A DNA stretch of 64,000 bases from contig NZ_QUBR01000002.1 of assembly GCF_003586285.1 (NCBI RefSeq), forward strand, positions 1,240,001 through 1,304,000. Reading direction: 5' to 3'. Source of the DNA: Aeromicrobium endophyticum. GTDB taxonomy: Bacteria > Actinomycetota > Actinomycetes > Propionibacteriales > Nocardioidaceae. The notes beneath the pieces were generated by a model. It saw only the letters and a program-made list of their open reading frames with translations, was not told the origin of the DNA and did not search any database. A program made the translations under genes and the position numbers. Below are positions 45,281-55,300 of this stretch, piece by piece (the first letter of the stretch is position 1; the number at the start of each line of letters is the position of its first letter).

Positions 45281-45508
45281 AGCCTGAAGCGTGCCGGCTG
45301 ACCGCAGCGGCGGAGTTCGACCATGAACCGACAGACGAGCATGGTGAACTCCGCGTAGAGCCTGAAGCGTGCCGGCTGACCGCAGCGGCGGAGTTCGACC
45401 ATGAACCGACACGCGAGCATGGTGAACTCCGCGTAGAGCCTGAAGCGTGCCGGCTGACCGCAGCGGCGGAGTTCGACCATGAACCGACAGGCGAGCATGG
45501 TGAACTCC
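45263..45508. repeat. 78-bp tandem repeat, three full copies and a partial fourth
   Basis: Copies start at 45263, 45341, 45419 and 45497, each with ATGGTGAACTCC, exactly 78 bp apart and nearly identical. Inside each, GGAGTTCGACCATG faces the CATGGTGAACTCC of the next copy across 14 bases and can form a 13-bp stem with one bulged G. The period is a multiple of three, so minus-strand frames stay open through it, but I see no sign of a real gene. It fills most of the 293-bp gap between the globin and thioesterase genes. Confidence 0.92.
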
Positions 45509-45573
45509 TTGTAGACCCCGCGGGAGGTGCATCCGCACCCTTCTGACGTCCCAGACGGTGGCGGACCCACCGC

Positions 45574-46299
45574 CTACGAGGCGGAGACGGGGACGAGGTC
45601 GCGCAGCTGCTGACGCTCGGCGTCGTCGAACGACTTCGACGTCTGCGTGGCCGGATCGAAGCCGACCAACGTGGTCGTCGACTCCGCGAGCACGGCACGG
45701 CCGTCCGACAGCTCGGAGCGCATCTCGAACGACCCGTTGCCGACGCGGCTGATCCAGGCTGACGCGCGCAGGGGCTCGGGCCTCCAGCCGATGTCGTCGC
45801 GGAACGTCACGGCCGACGTGCCGACGACGAACCGTCCCGGACGCATCGACGACAGAGCCGTCGAGATGTGCAGCACGCGGGTCTCCTGGAACAGCTCGAA
45901 CACCTTCGCCGACGACGCGTGGCCGCCGGGGCCCAGGTCGTCGCGGCGCAGGCTCAGCGGGGTGGTCGGCACGTCGTCGCGCAGTGCCGCGGGACTGCGC
46001 TCCCCCATGCGGGTCGTGACCTCGGCGAAGACCGTGCGGCCGGCCTCGCCGTCGAGCGCTATGCGTTGCACGACGTCGTCGCCGTCGACCTCGCCGACGA
46101 CCACCACGGGTCGGCGCCCGAGGCGAAGGGGACGCACGAAGCGCACCGTCATCGTGACGGCGGTCAGACCGTCCGCGAGCTCGTCGGCGGCGACCATCGC
46201 GGCGCGCGCCTCGGCGGCGTACGTGAGGTAGACGACGTTGTTGACGTGGTCGAGCGAGTCGATGTCGGCCCAGCGCATCGGGATGTGGTGTTCGTGCAC
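45574..46299 (-). CDS. Acyl-CoA thioesterase, double hotdog
   Basis: A 241-residue protein of two tandem 4HBT-like hotdog folds. The first starts MRWADIDSLDHVNNVVYLTYAAEAR (Asp of the D-x-x-x-H-V-N-N motif), and the second starts after about residue 118 (GHASSAKVFELFQETRVLHI). It hydrolyses acyl-CoA thioesters. It lies upstream (leftward) of the biotin carrier and carboxyltransferase genes on the same strand with a 38-bp gap. Substrate chain length cannot be read from sequence. Confidence 0.85.
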   Translation of the reverse strand: MHEHHIPMRWADIDSLDHVNNVVYLTYAAEARAAMVAADELADGLTAVTMTVRFVRPLRLGRRPVVVVGEVDGDDVVQRIALDGEAGRTVFAEVTTRMGERSPAALRDDVPTTPLSLRRDDLGPGGHASSAKVFELFQETRVLHISTALSSMRPGRFVVGTSAVTFRDDIGWRPEPLRASAWISRVGNGSFEMRSELSDGRAVLAESTTTLVGFDPATQTSKSFDDAERQQLRDLVPVSAS

Positions 46300-46337
46300 G
46301 TCCTCGATGATGTCAGCCGGCCCGCACCTGCGCGGCG

Positions 46338-46564
46338 TCAGGCGCCGGCGGTCTCGTCGATCTCGATGACGGGGTCGCCCTCCTGCACGATCTGGCCCAG
46401 CTCGACCAGGATCTTGCCGACGTGCCCGTGGACCGAGGCGACGAGAGGGATCTCCATCTTCATCGACTCGAGCACGGCCAGCACGTCGCCCGGCCCGACC
46501 TGGTCGCCCTCGCGGACCTCGATCTTCCAGACGTTCGAGACGATCTCTGCGCGTGCGAGGTGCA

Positions 46565-46565
<1 letters not shown>
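46338..46565 (-). CDS. Stand-alone biotin carboxyl carrier protein
   Basis: A 75-residue biotinyl domain. Biotin would be attached to Lys36 in ESMKMEIP. It carries CO2 between biotin carboxylase and a carboxyltransferase. The ATG at 46565 overlaps the carboxyltransferase stop (TGATG); a GTG one codon earlier is possible. No biotin carboxylase gene is in the window, so it must pair with one encoded elsewhere. Small separate carriers like this are less usual in actinobacteria, where the carrier is often fused to the carboxylase. Confidence 0.9.
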
Positions 46566-48091
<1,526 letters not shown>

Positions 48092-48106
48092 ATCGGCTCC
48101 TAAACA

Positions 48107-48153
48107 TGAGGTTTTCCTCAACTATACACAAAGATGAGGAACCCCTCATCTTT
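48107..48153 (-). promoter_or_regulatory. Two TGAGG-N4-CCTCA operators around the accD1 -10 box
   Basis: TGAGGTTTTCCTCA lies at 48107-48120. A longer perfect inverted repeat (AAAGATGAGG, spacer AACC, CCTCATCTTT) spans 48130-48153. A TATAGT -10 box (minus strand, 48126-48121) sits between them. The same core occurs twice upstream of fas, so a shared regulator is likely. Confidence 0.75.
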
Positions 48154-48219
48154 GCGCACCGTGTCGGCCGGTGATCTCGCGCACCCGACCGTCGGTGCGA
48201 TAACGTGCTGACGTCCGGA

Positions 48220-48235
48220 CTAAGCAAGCGCTTAG
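48220..48235. promoter_or_regulatory. Perfect palindrome CTAAGC-AAGC-GCTTAG, TetR-type operator
   Basis: A 16-bp site with 6-bp arms, 26 bp before the SDR start at 48262. The three-gene operon it precedes ends in a TetR regulator gene, the likely binder (inference). Confidence 0.6.
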
Positions 48236-48261
48236 AACCACCTGGCCCTGAGGAGCACACC

Positions 48262-49017
48262 GTGACCGAATCCCGTACCGCGATCGTGACCGGAGCCGCC
48301 CGCGGCATCGGCGCAGCCGTCGCCCAGCGCCTGGCCGCCGACGGCCACCGCATCGCCGTCGTCGATCTCGACGAGGCCGCCTGCGCGGGCACCGTCGACG
48401 CCATCACCGCCGCCGGTGGCACCGCCCTGGCCGTCGGCGCCGACGTGAGCGACGAGGCGCAGGTGTCAGCAGCGGTCACCCGCATCGCCGACGAGCTCGG
48501 CGCCCCGACGATCCTCGTCAACAACGCCGGCATACTGCGCGACAACCTGCTGTTCAAGATGACGGTCGAGGACTGGGACCTCGTCATGGGCGTGCACCTG
48601 CGCGGCTCGTTCCTGATGACCAAGTACGCCCAGAAGCACATGACCGAGGCGGGTTACGGCCGCGTCGTCAACCTCTCGAGCACGTCCGCTCTCGGCAACC
48701 GCGGCCAGGCCAACTACTCGGCCGCCAAGGCCGGCCTGCAGGGGTTCACCAAGACGCTGGCCATCGAGCTGGGCAAGTTCGGCATCACCGCCAACGCCAT
48801 CGCGCCCGGCTTCATCCAGACCGACATGACCGCAGCGACCGCGGCCCGCATGAAGGTCGACTTCGACGACTTCATCAAGTTCAGCGCCGAGCAGATCCCG
48901 GTGCAGCGCGTCGGTCAGCCCGAGGACATCGCCCACACGGCGTCGTTCCTGGTCAGCGAGGGCGCGGGCTTCGTCTCCGGCCAGGTCATCTACGTCGCCG
49001 GCGGACCGAAGGACTGA
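48262..49017 (+). CDS. SDR-family oxidoreductase (FabG-like)
   Basis: A 251-residue short-chain dehydrogenase with GAARGIGAAVA for NAD(P), NNAGI, and the catalytic S...Y-x3-K in STSALGNRGQANYSAAKAG. It resembles 3-oxoacyl-ACP/CoA reductases. The start is GTG at 48262 with GAGGAG upstream. It is the first gene of an operon with an acyl-CoA-dehydrogenase-associated type phosphotransferase and a TetR regulator, which points to hydroxyacyl or alcohol breakdown; the substrate is uncertain. Confidence 0.87.
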   Translation: MTESRTAIVTGAARGIGAAVAQRLAADGHRIAVVDLDEAACAGTVDAITAAGGTALAVGADVSDEAQVSAAVTRIADELGAPTILVNNAGILRDNLLFKMTVEDWDLVMGVHLRGSFLMTKYAQKHMTEAGYGRVVNLSSTSALGNRGQANYSAAKAGLQGFTKTLAIELGKFGITANAIAPGFIQTDMTAATAARMKVDFDDFIKFSAEQIPVQRVGQPEDIAHTASFLVSEGAGFVSGQVIYVAGGPKD

Positions 49018-49024
49018 CACGCCC

Positions 49025-50044
49025 ATGAGCACCGATCCCCAGGGGCTGGACACCCGCGCCGTCGCCGACTGGCTGGCCGGCGTCTCCCCCGACGCCGTGA
49101 GCGGCACCTTCGAGGCGTCACTCATCACGGGCGGCAAGTCGAACCTGACCTACCTGGTCACCGACGGCGACCACGAGTACGTCGTGCGGCGTCCTCCCCT
49201 GGGGCACGTGCTGGCCACGGCGCACGACATGTCGCGCGAGTACCGCGTCATGGCGGCGCTGGCGACCACCCCCGTGCCGGTGCCGGCGATGGTCGCCCTG
49301 TGCGACGACGTGGAGGTCATCGGCGCACCGTTCTACGTCATGGAGCGCGTCGCCGGCACCCCGTACAGCCGTGCGTCCCAGCTCGAGCCCCTCGGGCCCG
49401 AGCGCACGCGCCTGATCAGCGAGCGGCTCGTCGACACGCTGGTCGAGCTGCACGCCGTCGACTACCGCGCGGTGGGGCTGGGCGAGTTCGGCCGGCCCGA
49501 CGGCTACATCGGACGTCAGGTGTCGCGCTGGAAGAAGCAGCTCGCCGCGTCCACGAGCCGCGAGCTGCCCGGCATGGACCAGCTGGTGGCCCACCTCGAC
49601 GCCGGCGTGCCCGACAGCGGCGAGGGCACGATCGTCCACGGCGACTACCGGCTCGACAACGCGCTGGTGCAGGACGACCGCATCACGGCCGTCCTCGACT
49701 GGGAGATGAGCACGCTCGGCGACCCGCTCAGCGACGTCGCCCTCATGCTGGCCTACCAAGGGCTGGCCGAGCTCAACCCCGGCTCCGGCGCGCTCGTCAC
49801 CGATGCCGCCAACGCACCCGGCTACCTCGACCGCGACGCCGTCATCGAGCGCTACTCGGCGGGCTCGGGACGCGACGTCAGCGACATGGGGTACCACCTG
49901 TCGCTCGCGTACTTCAAGCTCGCGGTGATCCTCGAGGGCATCCACTACCGGCACGCGCACGGGCAGACCGTGGGCACGGGCTTCGACGGCATCGGCGACG
50001 CCATCGCACCGTTGATCGAGGCGGGTATCGCCGCTTCACGCTAG
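49025..50044 (+). CDS. Aminoglycoside-phosphotransferase-fold (APH family) protein
   Basis: A 339-residue kinase-fold protein of the group related to the N-terminal domain of ACAD10/FadE36. Visible parts are the glycine-rich SNLTYLV, the catalytic HGDYRLDNALV, and metal-binding DWEMSTLGDPLSD. Relatives phosphorylate hydroxyacyl substrates in 4-hydroxy acid breakdown. It is not expected to give antibiotic resistance. It follows the SDR by 7 bp and precedes TetR by 10 bp, so all three are cotranscribed. Confidence 0.85.
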   Translation: MSTDPQGLDTRAVADWLAGVSPDAVSGTFEASLITGGKSNLTYLVTDGDHEYVVRRPPLGHVLATAHDMSREYRVMAALATTPVPVPAMVALCDDVEVIGAPFYVMERVAGTPYSRASQLEPLGPERTRLISERLVDTLVELHAVDYRAVGLGEFGRPDGYIGRQVSRWKKQLAASTSRELPGMDQLVAHLDAGVPDSGEGTIVHGDYRLDNALVQDDRITAVLDWEMSTLGDPLSDVALMLAYQGLAELNPGSGALVTDAANAPGYLDRDAVIERYSAGSGRDVSDMGYHLSLAYFKLAVILEGIHYRHAHGQTVGTGFDGIGDAIAPLIEAGIAASR

Positions 50045-50054
50045 GGTGGCGCGG

Positions 50055-50672
50055 GTGACGGCCGAGATCCTCGAACCCCGGCGCCGCCCGACGCAGGAGC
50101 GGAGCCAGAAGAAGTTCGACCACCTGCTCCAGGTGTCGCGTGAGCTGTTGCTCGAGGTCGGCTTCGAGTCGTTCACGTGCGAAGAGGTCGCCAGCCGCGC
50201 CAACCTGCCGATCGGCACGCTGTACCAGTTCTTCCAGAACAAGTACGTCATCGTGTGCGAGCTCGACCGCGTCGACGCCGTCGCGGTGCGCAGCGAGCTG
50301 CGCACGTTCGCCGAGGCGATCCCCACGCTCGACTGGCTCAAGTTCCTCGACCGGTTGATCGACCACATGGCGGCGTTGTGGGTCAGCCACCCGTCGCGGC
50401 GGGCCGTGTGGCTCGCCGTGCAGTCGACGCCGGCCACGCGGGCGACGGCCGCCGTCACCGAGCGCGAGCTGGCTGCCGAGGTCTCGCGCGCCCTCGCGCC
50501 CCTGACCCCCGGCACGCCCCGCGAGCGCCGCACCATCATGGCCGAGGTGCTCGTGCACGTCGCCTACTCGATGCTCAACTTCTCGATCCGCGACGGCCAG
50601 GAGCACAGCGAGTCGATCATCGAGCTCAAGCGCCTGCTCGCGTCCTACCTCCTCAGCGCCGAGCACAGCTAG
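50055..50672 (+). CDS. TetR-family transcriptional regulator
   Basis: A 205-residue regulator with a helix-turn-helix at about 17-60 (SRELLLEVGFESFTCEEVASRANLPIGTLYQFFQNKYVIVCEL) and a helical ligand domain. The GTG at 50055 is preferred because AGGGTGG stands 5 nt upstream; GTG at 50046 is the alternative. As last gene of the SDR-phosphotransferase operon it probably binds the CTAAGC-N4-GCTTAG palindrome at 48220. It is also the nearest regulator gene to acpS-fas, but no evidence ties it to that promoter. Confidence 0.87.
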   Translation: MTAEILEPRRRPTQERSQKKFDHLLQVSRELLLEVGFESFTCEEVASRANLPIGTLYQFFQNKYVIVCELDRVDAVAVRSELRTFAEAIPTLDWLKFLDRLIDHMAALWVSHPSRRAVWLAVQSTPATRATAAVTERELAAEVSRALAPLTPGTPRERRTIMAEVLVHVAYSMLNFSIRDGQEHSESIIELKRLLASYLLSAEHS

Positions 50673-50688
50673 CCCCGCCCCGCCCGCT

Positions 50689-50717
50689 GCGGTTTACCAC
50701 GCCGGCAGGGCAAACCG
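50689..50717 (+). repeat. Left copy of a 29-bp perfect inverted repeat
   Basis: These 29 bases (GCGGTTTACCACG... to ...GGGCAAACCG) are the exact reverse complement of 51953-51981. The ends GCGGTTT/AAACCG also pair with each other, so each copy can fold. It lies 17 bp after the TetR stop. Weaker similarity to the right side continues to about 50770 (CCGGAC, GGTTGCCGCG). Confidence 0.92.
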
Positions 50718-50775
50718 GGTCCCGGCGGGGCAAGCCTGCCTCGTCCGGACGACGGTTGCCGCGCCCTGACGAGGC

Positions 50776-50817
50776 TGTCCACAGCGCTCTGCCGCCGTCC
50801 GGTTGTCCACAGCGCTC
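50776..50817 (+). repeat. Direct repeat TGTCCACAGCGCTC x2, DnaA-box-like
   Basis: TGTCCACAGCGCTC occurs at 50776-50789 and 50804-50817, 28 bp apart, the second ending 3 bp before the ATG at 50821. The second copy extends to TTGTCCACA, the form of the actinobacterial DnaA box. It may be a regulator site for the following gene instead. Confidence 0.6.
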
Positions 50818-50820
50818 CGG

Positions 50821-51852
50821 ATGCCGATAGCCCCCGCCCCGACCAGTCGAGATGGTCGATGGGTGGATGACCTGCGCCTCGTGATCGAGATCAACAGCGG
50901 CTACGTCATGCGACACCAGCTGAACGACATCGGGCACGACGACGCGACGATCCGCCGGGCGATGCGTGCCGGCATCCTTCGCCGCATCCGGCACGGCACG
51001 TACGTGCTCGAGGCAGCGTGGTCCCACCTGTCTCCGACCCAGCGGCACTGCGTCCTGGCCCGCTCGGTGCTCGACAAGCTAGGACCGGGATACGTCGCGA
51101 GCCACCACACCGCAGCCGCGCTCCTCGGGCTGGACGTCTACGGCGCCGACCTCGCGACCGTGCACGTGACGCGCCTGGACGGGCGGTCGGGGCGCAGGGA
51201 GGCTGGGGTCGTCTTCCATCGCGGCACCGTCGTGCCCGACGAGGACGTGCGGACGGTGGGCGGTCTGCTCGTCGTCGCGCCGATCCGTGCGGTCTTCGAG
51301 ACGTGCAGCCAGTCCTCCGTCGAGGCGGGCATGGTGGTGGCCAGCTCCGCCATGCGCGACCACGGCATCGACGCCGAGACGATGCTCGAGGCGGGCCAAC
51401 AGTTCGCCCACTGGCTCGGCTCGCGGCGGGCGCGCCTTGCCATCCGCCTCTCGGACGGCCGCCTCGAGACCGTCGGCGAGGTGAGGTCGCTGCACATGAT
51501 GTGGCGCCATGCGATCCCCCGCCCCGAGCTCCAGCACGTCATCGAGGACGCCGACGGACGCTTCGTGGCGCGCACCGACTTCACGTGGCTGGCTGCGCGT
51601 CACACCGGCGAGTTCGACGGCCTCTCCAAGTACGGACGCCTCAACCCCGACCGCAGCGACCCCGGCGCGACCGTCGTCGCAGAGAAGGTGCGCGAGGACG
51701 CCGTGCGCGAGCAGCTGTTCGGCATGTCGCGCTGGAGTTGGCACGGCCTCGACGATCACGTCCAGCCCGAGACCGCGGGCATGATCCAGCGCGGTATCGA
51801 GCGGTCTCGCACGCTGTACACCCGCAACGCCGTCCACATCCCGTTGAGCTGA
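50821..51852 (+). CDS. AbiEi antitoxin-like protein with nuclease-like C-terminal region
   Basis: A 343-residue protein. The N-terminal ~80 residues form a winged-helix domain like the AbiEi antitoxin (GYVMRHQLNDIGHDDATIRRAMRAGILRRIRHGTYVL). The middle (about 85-175) is AbiEi-like (SHHTAAALLGLDVYG, VHVTR, HRG). The C-terminus reads FTWLAARHTGEFDGLSKYGR...VAEKVREDAVREQLFG, a pattern resembling PD-(D/E)XK/DUF559-type nucleases. No partner AbiEii toxin is adjacent. The gene lies in a cassette bounded by 29-bp inverted repeats. Starts earlier (TTG 50803) or later are possible. The function is unknown. Confidence 0.75.
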   Translation: MPIAPAPTSRDGRWVDDLRLVIEINSGYVMRHQLNDIGHDDATIRRAMRAGILRRIRHGTYVLEAAWSHLSPTQRHCVLARSVLDKLGPGYVASHHTAAALLGLDVYGADLATVHVTRLDGRSGRREAGVVFHRGTVVPDEDVRTVGGLLVVAPIRAVFETCSQSSVEAGMVVASSAMRDHGIDAETMLEAGQQFAHWLGSRRARLAIRLSDGRLETVGEVRSLHMMWRHAIPRPELQHVIEDADGRFVARTDFTWLAARHTGEFDGLSKYGRLNPDRSDPGATVVAEKVREDAVREQLFGMSRWSWHGLDDHVQPETAGMIQRGIERSRTLYTRNAVHIPLS

Positions 51853-51918
51853 CGTACGACAAGGCGCCCGGACGCGGCAACCCGTGTCCGGGCGTGGCAA
51901 GCCTGCCGTGCCCCCGCC

Positions 51919-51981
51919 CGGTTTGCCCTGCCGGCGTGGTGAACCGCGAAATCGGTTTGCCCTGCCGGCGTGGTAAACCGC
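51919..51981 (-). repeat. Right side of the inverted repeat, two tandem copies
   Basis: CGGTTTGCCCTGCCGGCGTG... occurs at 51919-51947 and 51953-51981, 34 bp apart, differing at one base. The second copy is the perfect reverse complement of 50689-50717. It ends 19 bp before the acpS stop. Confidence 0.92.
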
Positions 51982-51999
51982 GAGGGCCGTCGGGTGGGC

Positions 52000-52392
52000 C
52001 TAGGGGCGGGTGAGGATCACGTAGGCGACGGCGTAGTCGCCGTCGTGGCTCAGCGAGACCTCGATCGCGTGACCTGCAAGGTGACGCGCCACCTCGCCGT
52101 GCAGGCGGATGCGCGGACGCCCCCAAGCGTCGGCGACGAGCTCGATCAGGTGGTGGACGTGCTCGGACATCACCGGCGCCTCGCCGTGCATCGACGCCGA
52201 CCAGGCCTTCACGACCGCCTCCTTCGCCGCCCAGCGGGCCGCGAGGTGACGCCCGGGGTCGGTCGTGCGACCCCGGGCGTCGCGCAGCTCACCGGGCAGG
52301 AAGGCGCCCTCGAACCGCGTGCCGGGCAGGTCGAGCTGGTCCACGAACGACGGCACGTGGACCAGGTCGACCCCGACCCCGACGACCGTCAC
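52000..52392 (-). CDS. acpS: Holo-[acyl-carrier-protein] synthase
   Basis: A 130-residue phosphopantetheinyl transferase that activates the ACP domain with 4'-phosphopantetheine from CoA. GVGVDLVHVP (Asp9) and RWAAKEAVVKAW hold the Mg2+/CoA residues. The start GTG at 52392 overlaps the fas stop (GTGA), so it is coupled to the synthase whose ACP domain it should modify, as in mycobacteria and corynebacteria. Length is normal. Confidence 0.95.
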   Translation of the reverse strand: MTVVGVGVDLVHVPSFVDQLDLPGTRFEGAFLPGELRDARGRTTDPGRHLAARWAAKEAVVKAWSASMHGEAPVMSEHVHHLIELVADAWGRPRIRLHGEVARHLAGHAIEVSLSHDGDYAVAYVILTRP

Positions 52393-55300
52393 TCGCAGGC
52401 AGCCCCGAAGTAGGCGCCGTCGTCGCCCAGCCGCGCGGCGGGGTCGAGCAGCATGCCCGCCTCCCGCGTGCGGACGCCGTCGGTGCCGAGCCGGCGGTCG
52501 CCGGGACGCGAGTACAGCGGCGCACCGCCGTACATCGCGCGCACCAGGCGCATGCGGCCCTCGATCTGCCGCTCCTCGGCCCGCGCCAGGTACGCGTCGC
52601 GCTCGTCGTCCGACAGCGTCGCCACGAAGCCCTGCGGGTGGACGATCGCGAGCAGGCCCGCGACGTGTCCGAAGCCGAGGCTCGTGACCAGACCGGCCTT
52701 GAGCTGGCCCGTGCGCAGCGGCTCACGCAGCCACACCAGGTGCTCGTGCTCGGCCAGGTCGTCCATGACGCAGTCGAGGCTGCGGTTGGGCGGCACGACA
52801 CCGCCCGTCAGCACCTGGCACAGGCCGATGATCTGGAACGCCGCCGCACCACCCTTGGCGTGACCCGTCAACGTCTTCTGCGACACCACGAACAACGGGT
52901 TGCCGTCGCTGCGACCGATCGCCGCCGCCAGCCGCTCGTGCAGCTCGGACTCGTTGCGCTCGTTGACGCCCGTCGACGTGTCGTGCTTCGACAGCACCGC
53001 GACGTCGTCGGCCGTCAGGCCCACCGACGCCAGACCGCGCGCCAGCGCCGAGCGACGTCCGCCCAGACCGGCGGCCAGTGCACCGATGCCCGGAGCCGGG
53101 ATCGACGTGTGGACGCCGTCGGCGAACGAGCCGGCGTAGGCCACGACACCCAGCACGGGCAGGCCCATGCGGGCCGCGACGTCGCCGCGGGCCAGCAGGA
53201 TCGTGCCGCCGCCCTGCGACTCGACGAAGCCGCCGTAGCGACGGTCGTTGCCGCGGCTGAAGTAGCGGTCCTCGATGCCCTTGGCCTTCATCGCGCCCGA
53301 GTCGGCGGTGGCCGACATGTCCGCGAAGCCGACGATGCCCTCGATGCTCAGGTCGTCGAAGCCGCCCGAGACCACGAACTCCGCCTTGCCGAGACGGATC
53401 TTGTCGACGCCCTCCTCGACCGAGACGGCGGTCGTGGCGCAGGCCGCGACGGGGTGCACCATCGCACCGTACGAGCCGACGTACGACTGCACGACGTGCG
53501 CCGCGATGACGTTCGGCAGAGCCTCCTGCAGGATGTCGTTGGCCTTGCTCTCGCCGAGCAGCGTGTCGATGTAGAGCGACTGCATCGACTGCATGCCGCC
53601 CATGCCGGTGCCCTGGGTGTTGGCGACCAGCGCGGGGTGCACCCAGCGCATCAGCTCGGACGGCGTGAAGCCGCTGGAGAGGAAGGCGTCGACCGTGCAG
53701 ATGAGGTTCCAGAGCGCGACGCGGTCGATCGACTCGACCATCTCGGCCGGGACGCCCCAGACCGTCGGGTCGAAGCCCGTCGGGATCTGGCCGCCGACCG
53801 TGCGGGTCAGCTTCATGCGGCGCGGCACGCGGATCTCGGTGCCGGCCTTGCGCGTCACGGTCCAGTCTCCGTCGGCGGACGCCGCGATGACGGTCCGCTC
53901 GGGGTCGGCGTCGCGCAGCGCGCGGGCCTCGGCCTCGTTGCCCACCGAGAACGACAGGTCGTCGTCGAGGTAGACCGACGTCAGCAGCGGCGCGGTGTTG
54001 TCGACCATCGCGCCCTCGTCGACGTAGCGGCGGATGCCGACGGCCTCGCGGACCGTCTCCTCGTACCGCTCGACGAGATCGGCCTCGTCGACCTTCTCCT
54101 GCGTCGCGGTGTCGAACCAGCCGCCACCCTGCGTGTCCCAGCTGACCAGCCCGGTCGACCAGGCCAGCTCGAGGACGCCGGCGGCCGACAGCTCGTCGCT
54201 CACCTCGACCTCGAAGCGGGTGCGTGCCGAGCCGTAGGGCCCGAGCTCGCCGGCGCCCACGATGACCACGAGGTCCTCCGGACGCGTGTCGACGGGTGCC
54301 CAGTCGAGCTGCTCGACGCGGTCGAGCTGGGCCGGCGACGGCGCCAGCGCCGTGATGGTGCCGGTGTCGTCCTGCGCGACCGTGACCGGACGCTCGATGC
54401 CCTCGGCCAGCGCGGCCATGTCGATCTTGGTGCCGCCGAGCCCGCCGGTCAGATCCACCGTGAGGGGCTCGTCGAGAGCCGCGACCCGAGCAGCCGGCTC
54501 GCACGTCGCGAGCAGGGCCGCTGCCATGTCGGACGGCGTCCACGTGCGGACGCCCGCCGCCTCGACGGCCTCGACCAGCGGGTCGTTGGCGCCCATGAGC
54601 CCGGTGCCGCGCACCCAGCCGATGATGGCGTGGGCCAGCGTCACGCGCTCGCCCCACGTGCGCTCGGCCGACCAGCGCGACACCAGGGCGTCGAGCGACG
54701 CCTTGGCCTCGCCGTAGCCGCCGTCGCCGCCGAACATGCCGCGGTTGGGCGAGCCCGGCAGCACGACGTGCAGCTTGGCGTCGATGTCGTGGTCCTGTCC
54801 GTGCGCCGACAGCGCGCCGATGAGGCGCTCGACCGACCACAGCAGGATGCGCATGTCGACCTCGGTGCGGCTGCCCGCGTCGGTGAGGTCACCGGCGACA
54901 CGACCGGCCGCGAACGGGAAGAGCAGCGTCGGCGTCATGGCCGGCTTCAGCACCGTGGTGGCACCGGCCCGGGTCTGCGTCTGCTCGCTGTTGACCCAGC
55001 CTGCCAGCGCGTCGACGTCGGCGAACGAGGCCATGTTGGCCGGCACGACCCACAGGGCGGCACCGTGGACGGCGTGCGTCCGGTACAGGTCCTTGAAGAA
55101 GGCCAGCTTGCGGGCGTCGAGGCCCGAGGTCGTGGCGACGACCGTCGCACCGCCCGCGAGCAGCTGCGCCGTGACGCCGGCGGCGATCGAGCCCTTGCTG
55201 GCACCCGTCACCACCGCGAGGTCGTCGGCCCACTGGCCGGCGGTCGTGGCGAGCGCGTCGGACGCGATCTGACGGAAGCGGGCCGCGAGCTCGGCGTCGT

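Noticed and set aside
45238..45570. A minus-strand 110-codon frame made of three 26-residue repeats
   Set aside because: The repeat period is a multiple of three, so all minus frames stay open; it overlaps glbO antisense and has no ribosome binding site or known domain.
49025..50044. Aminoglycoside resistance kinase
   Set aside because: The fold is shared, but the gene lies in an SDR/TetR operon and matches the ACAD10/FadE36-associated group instead.
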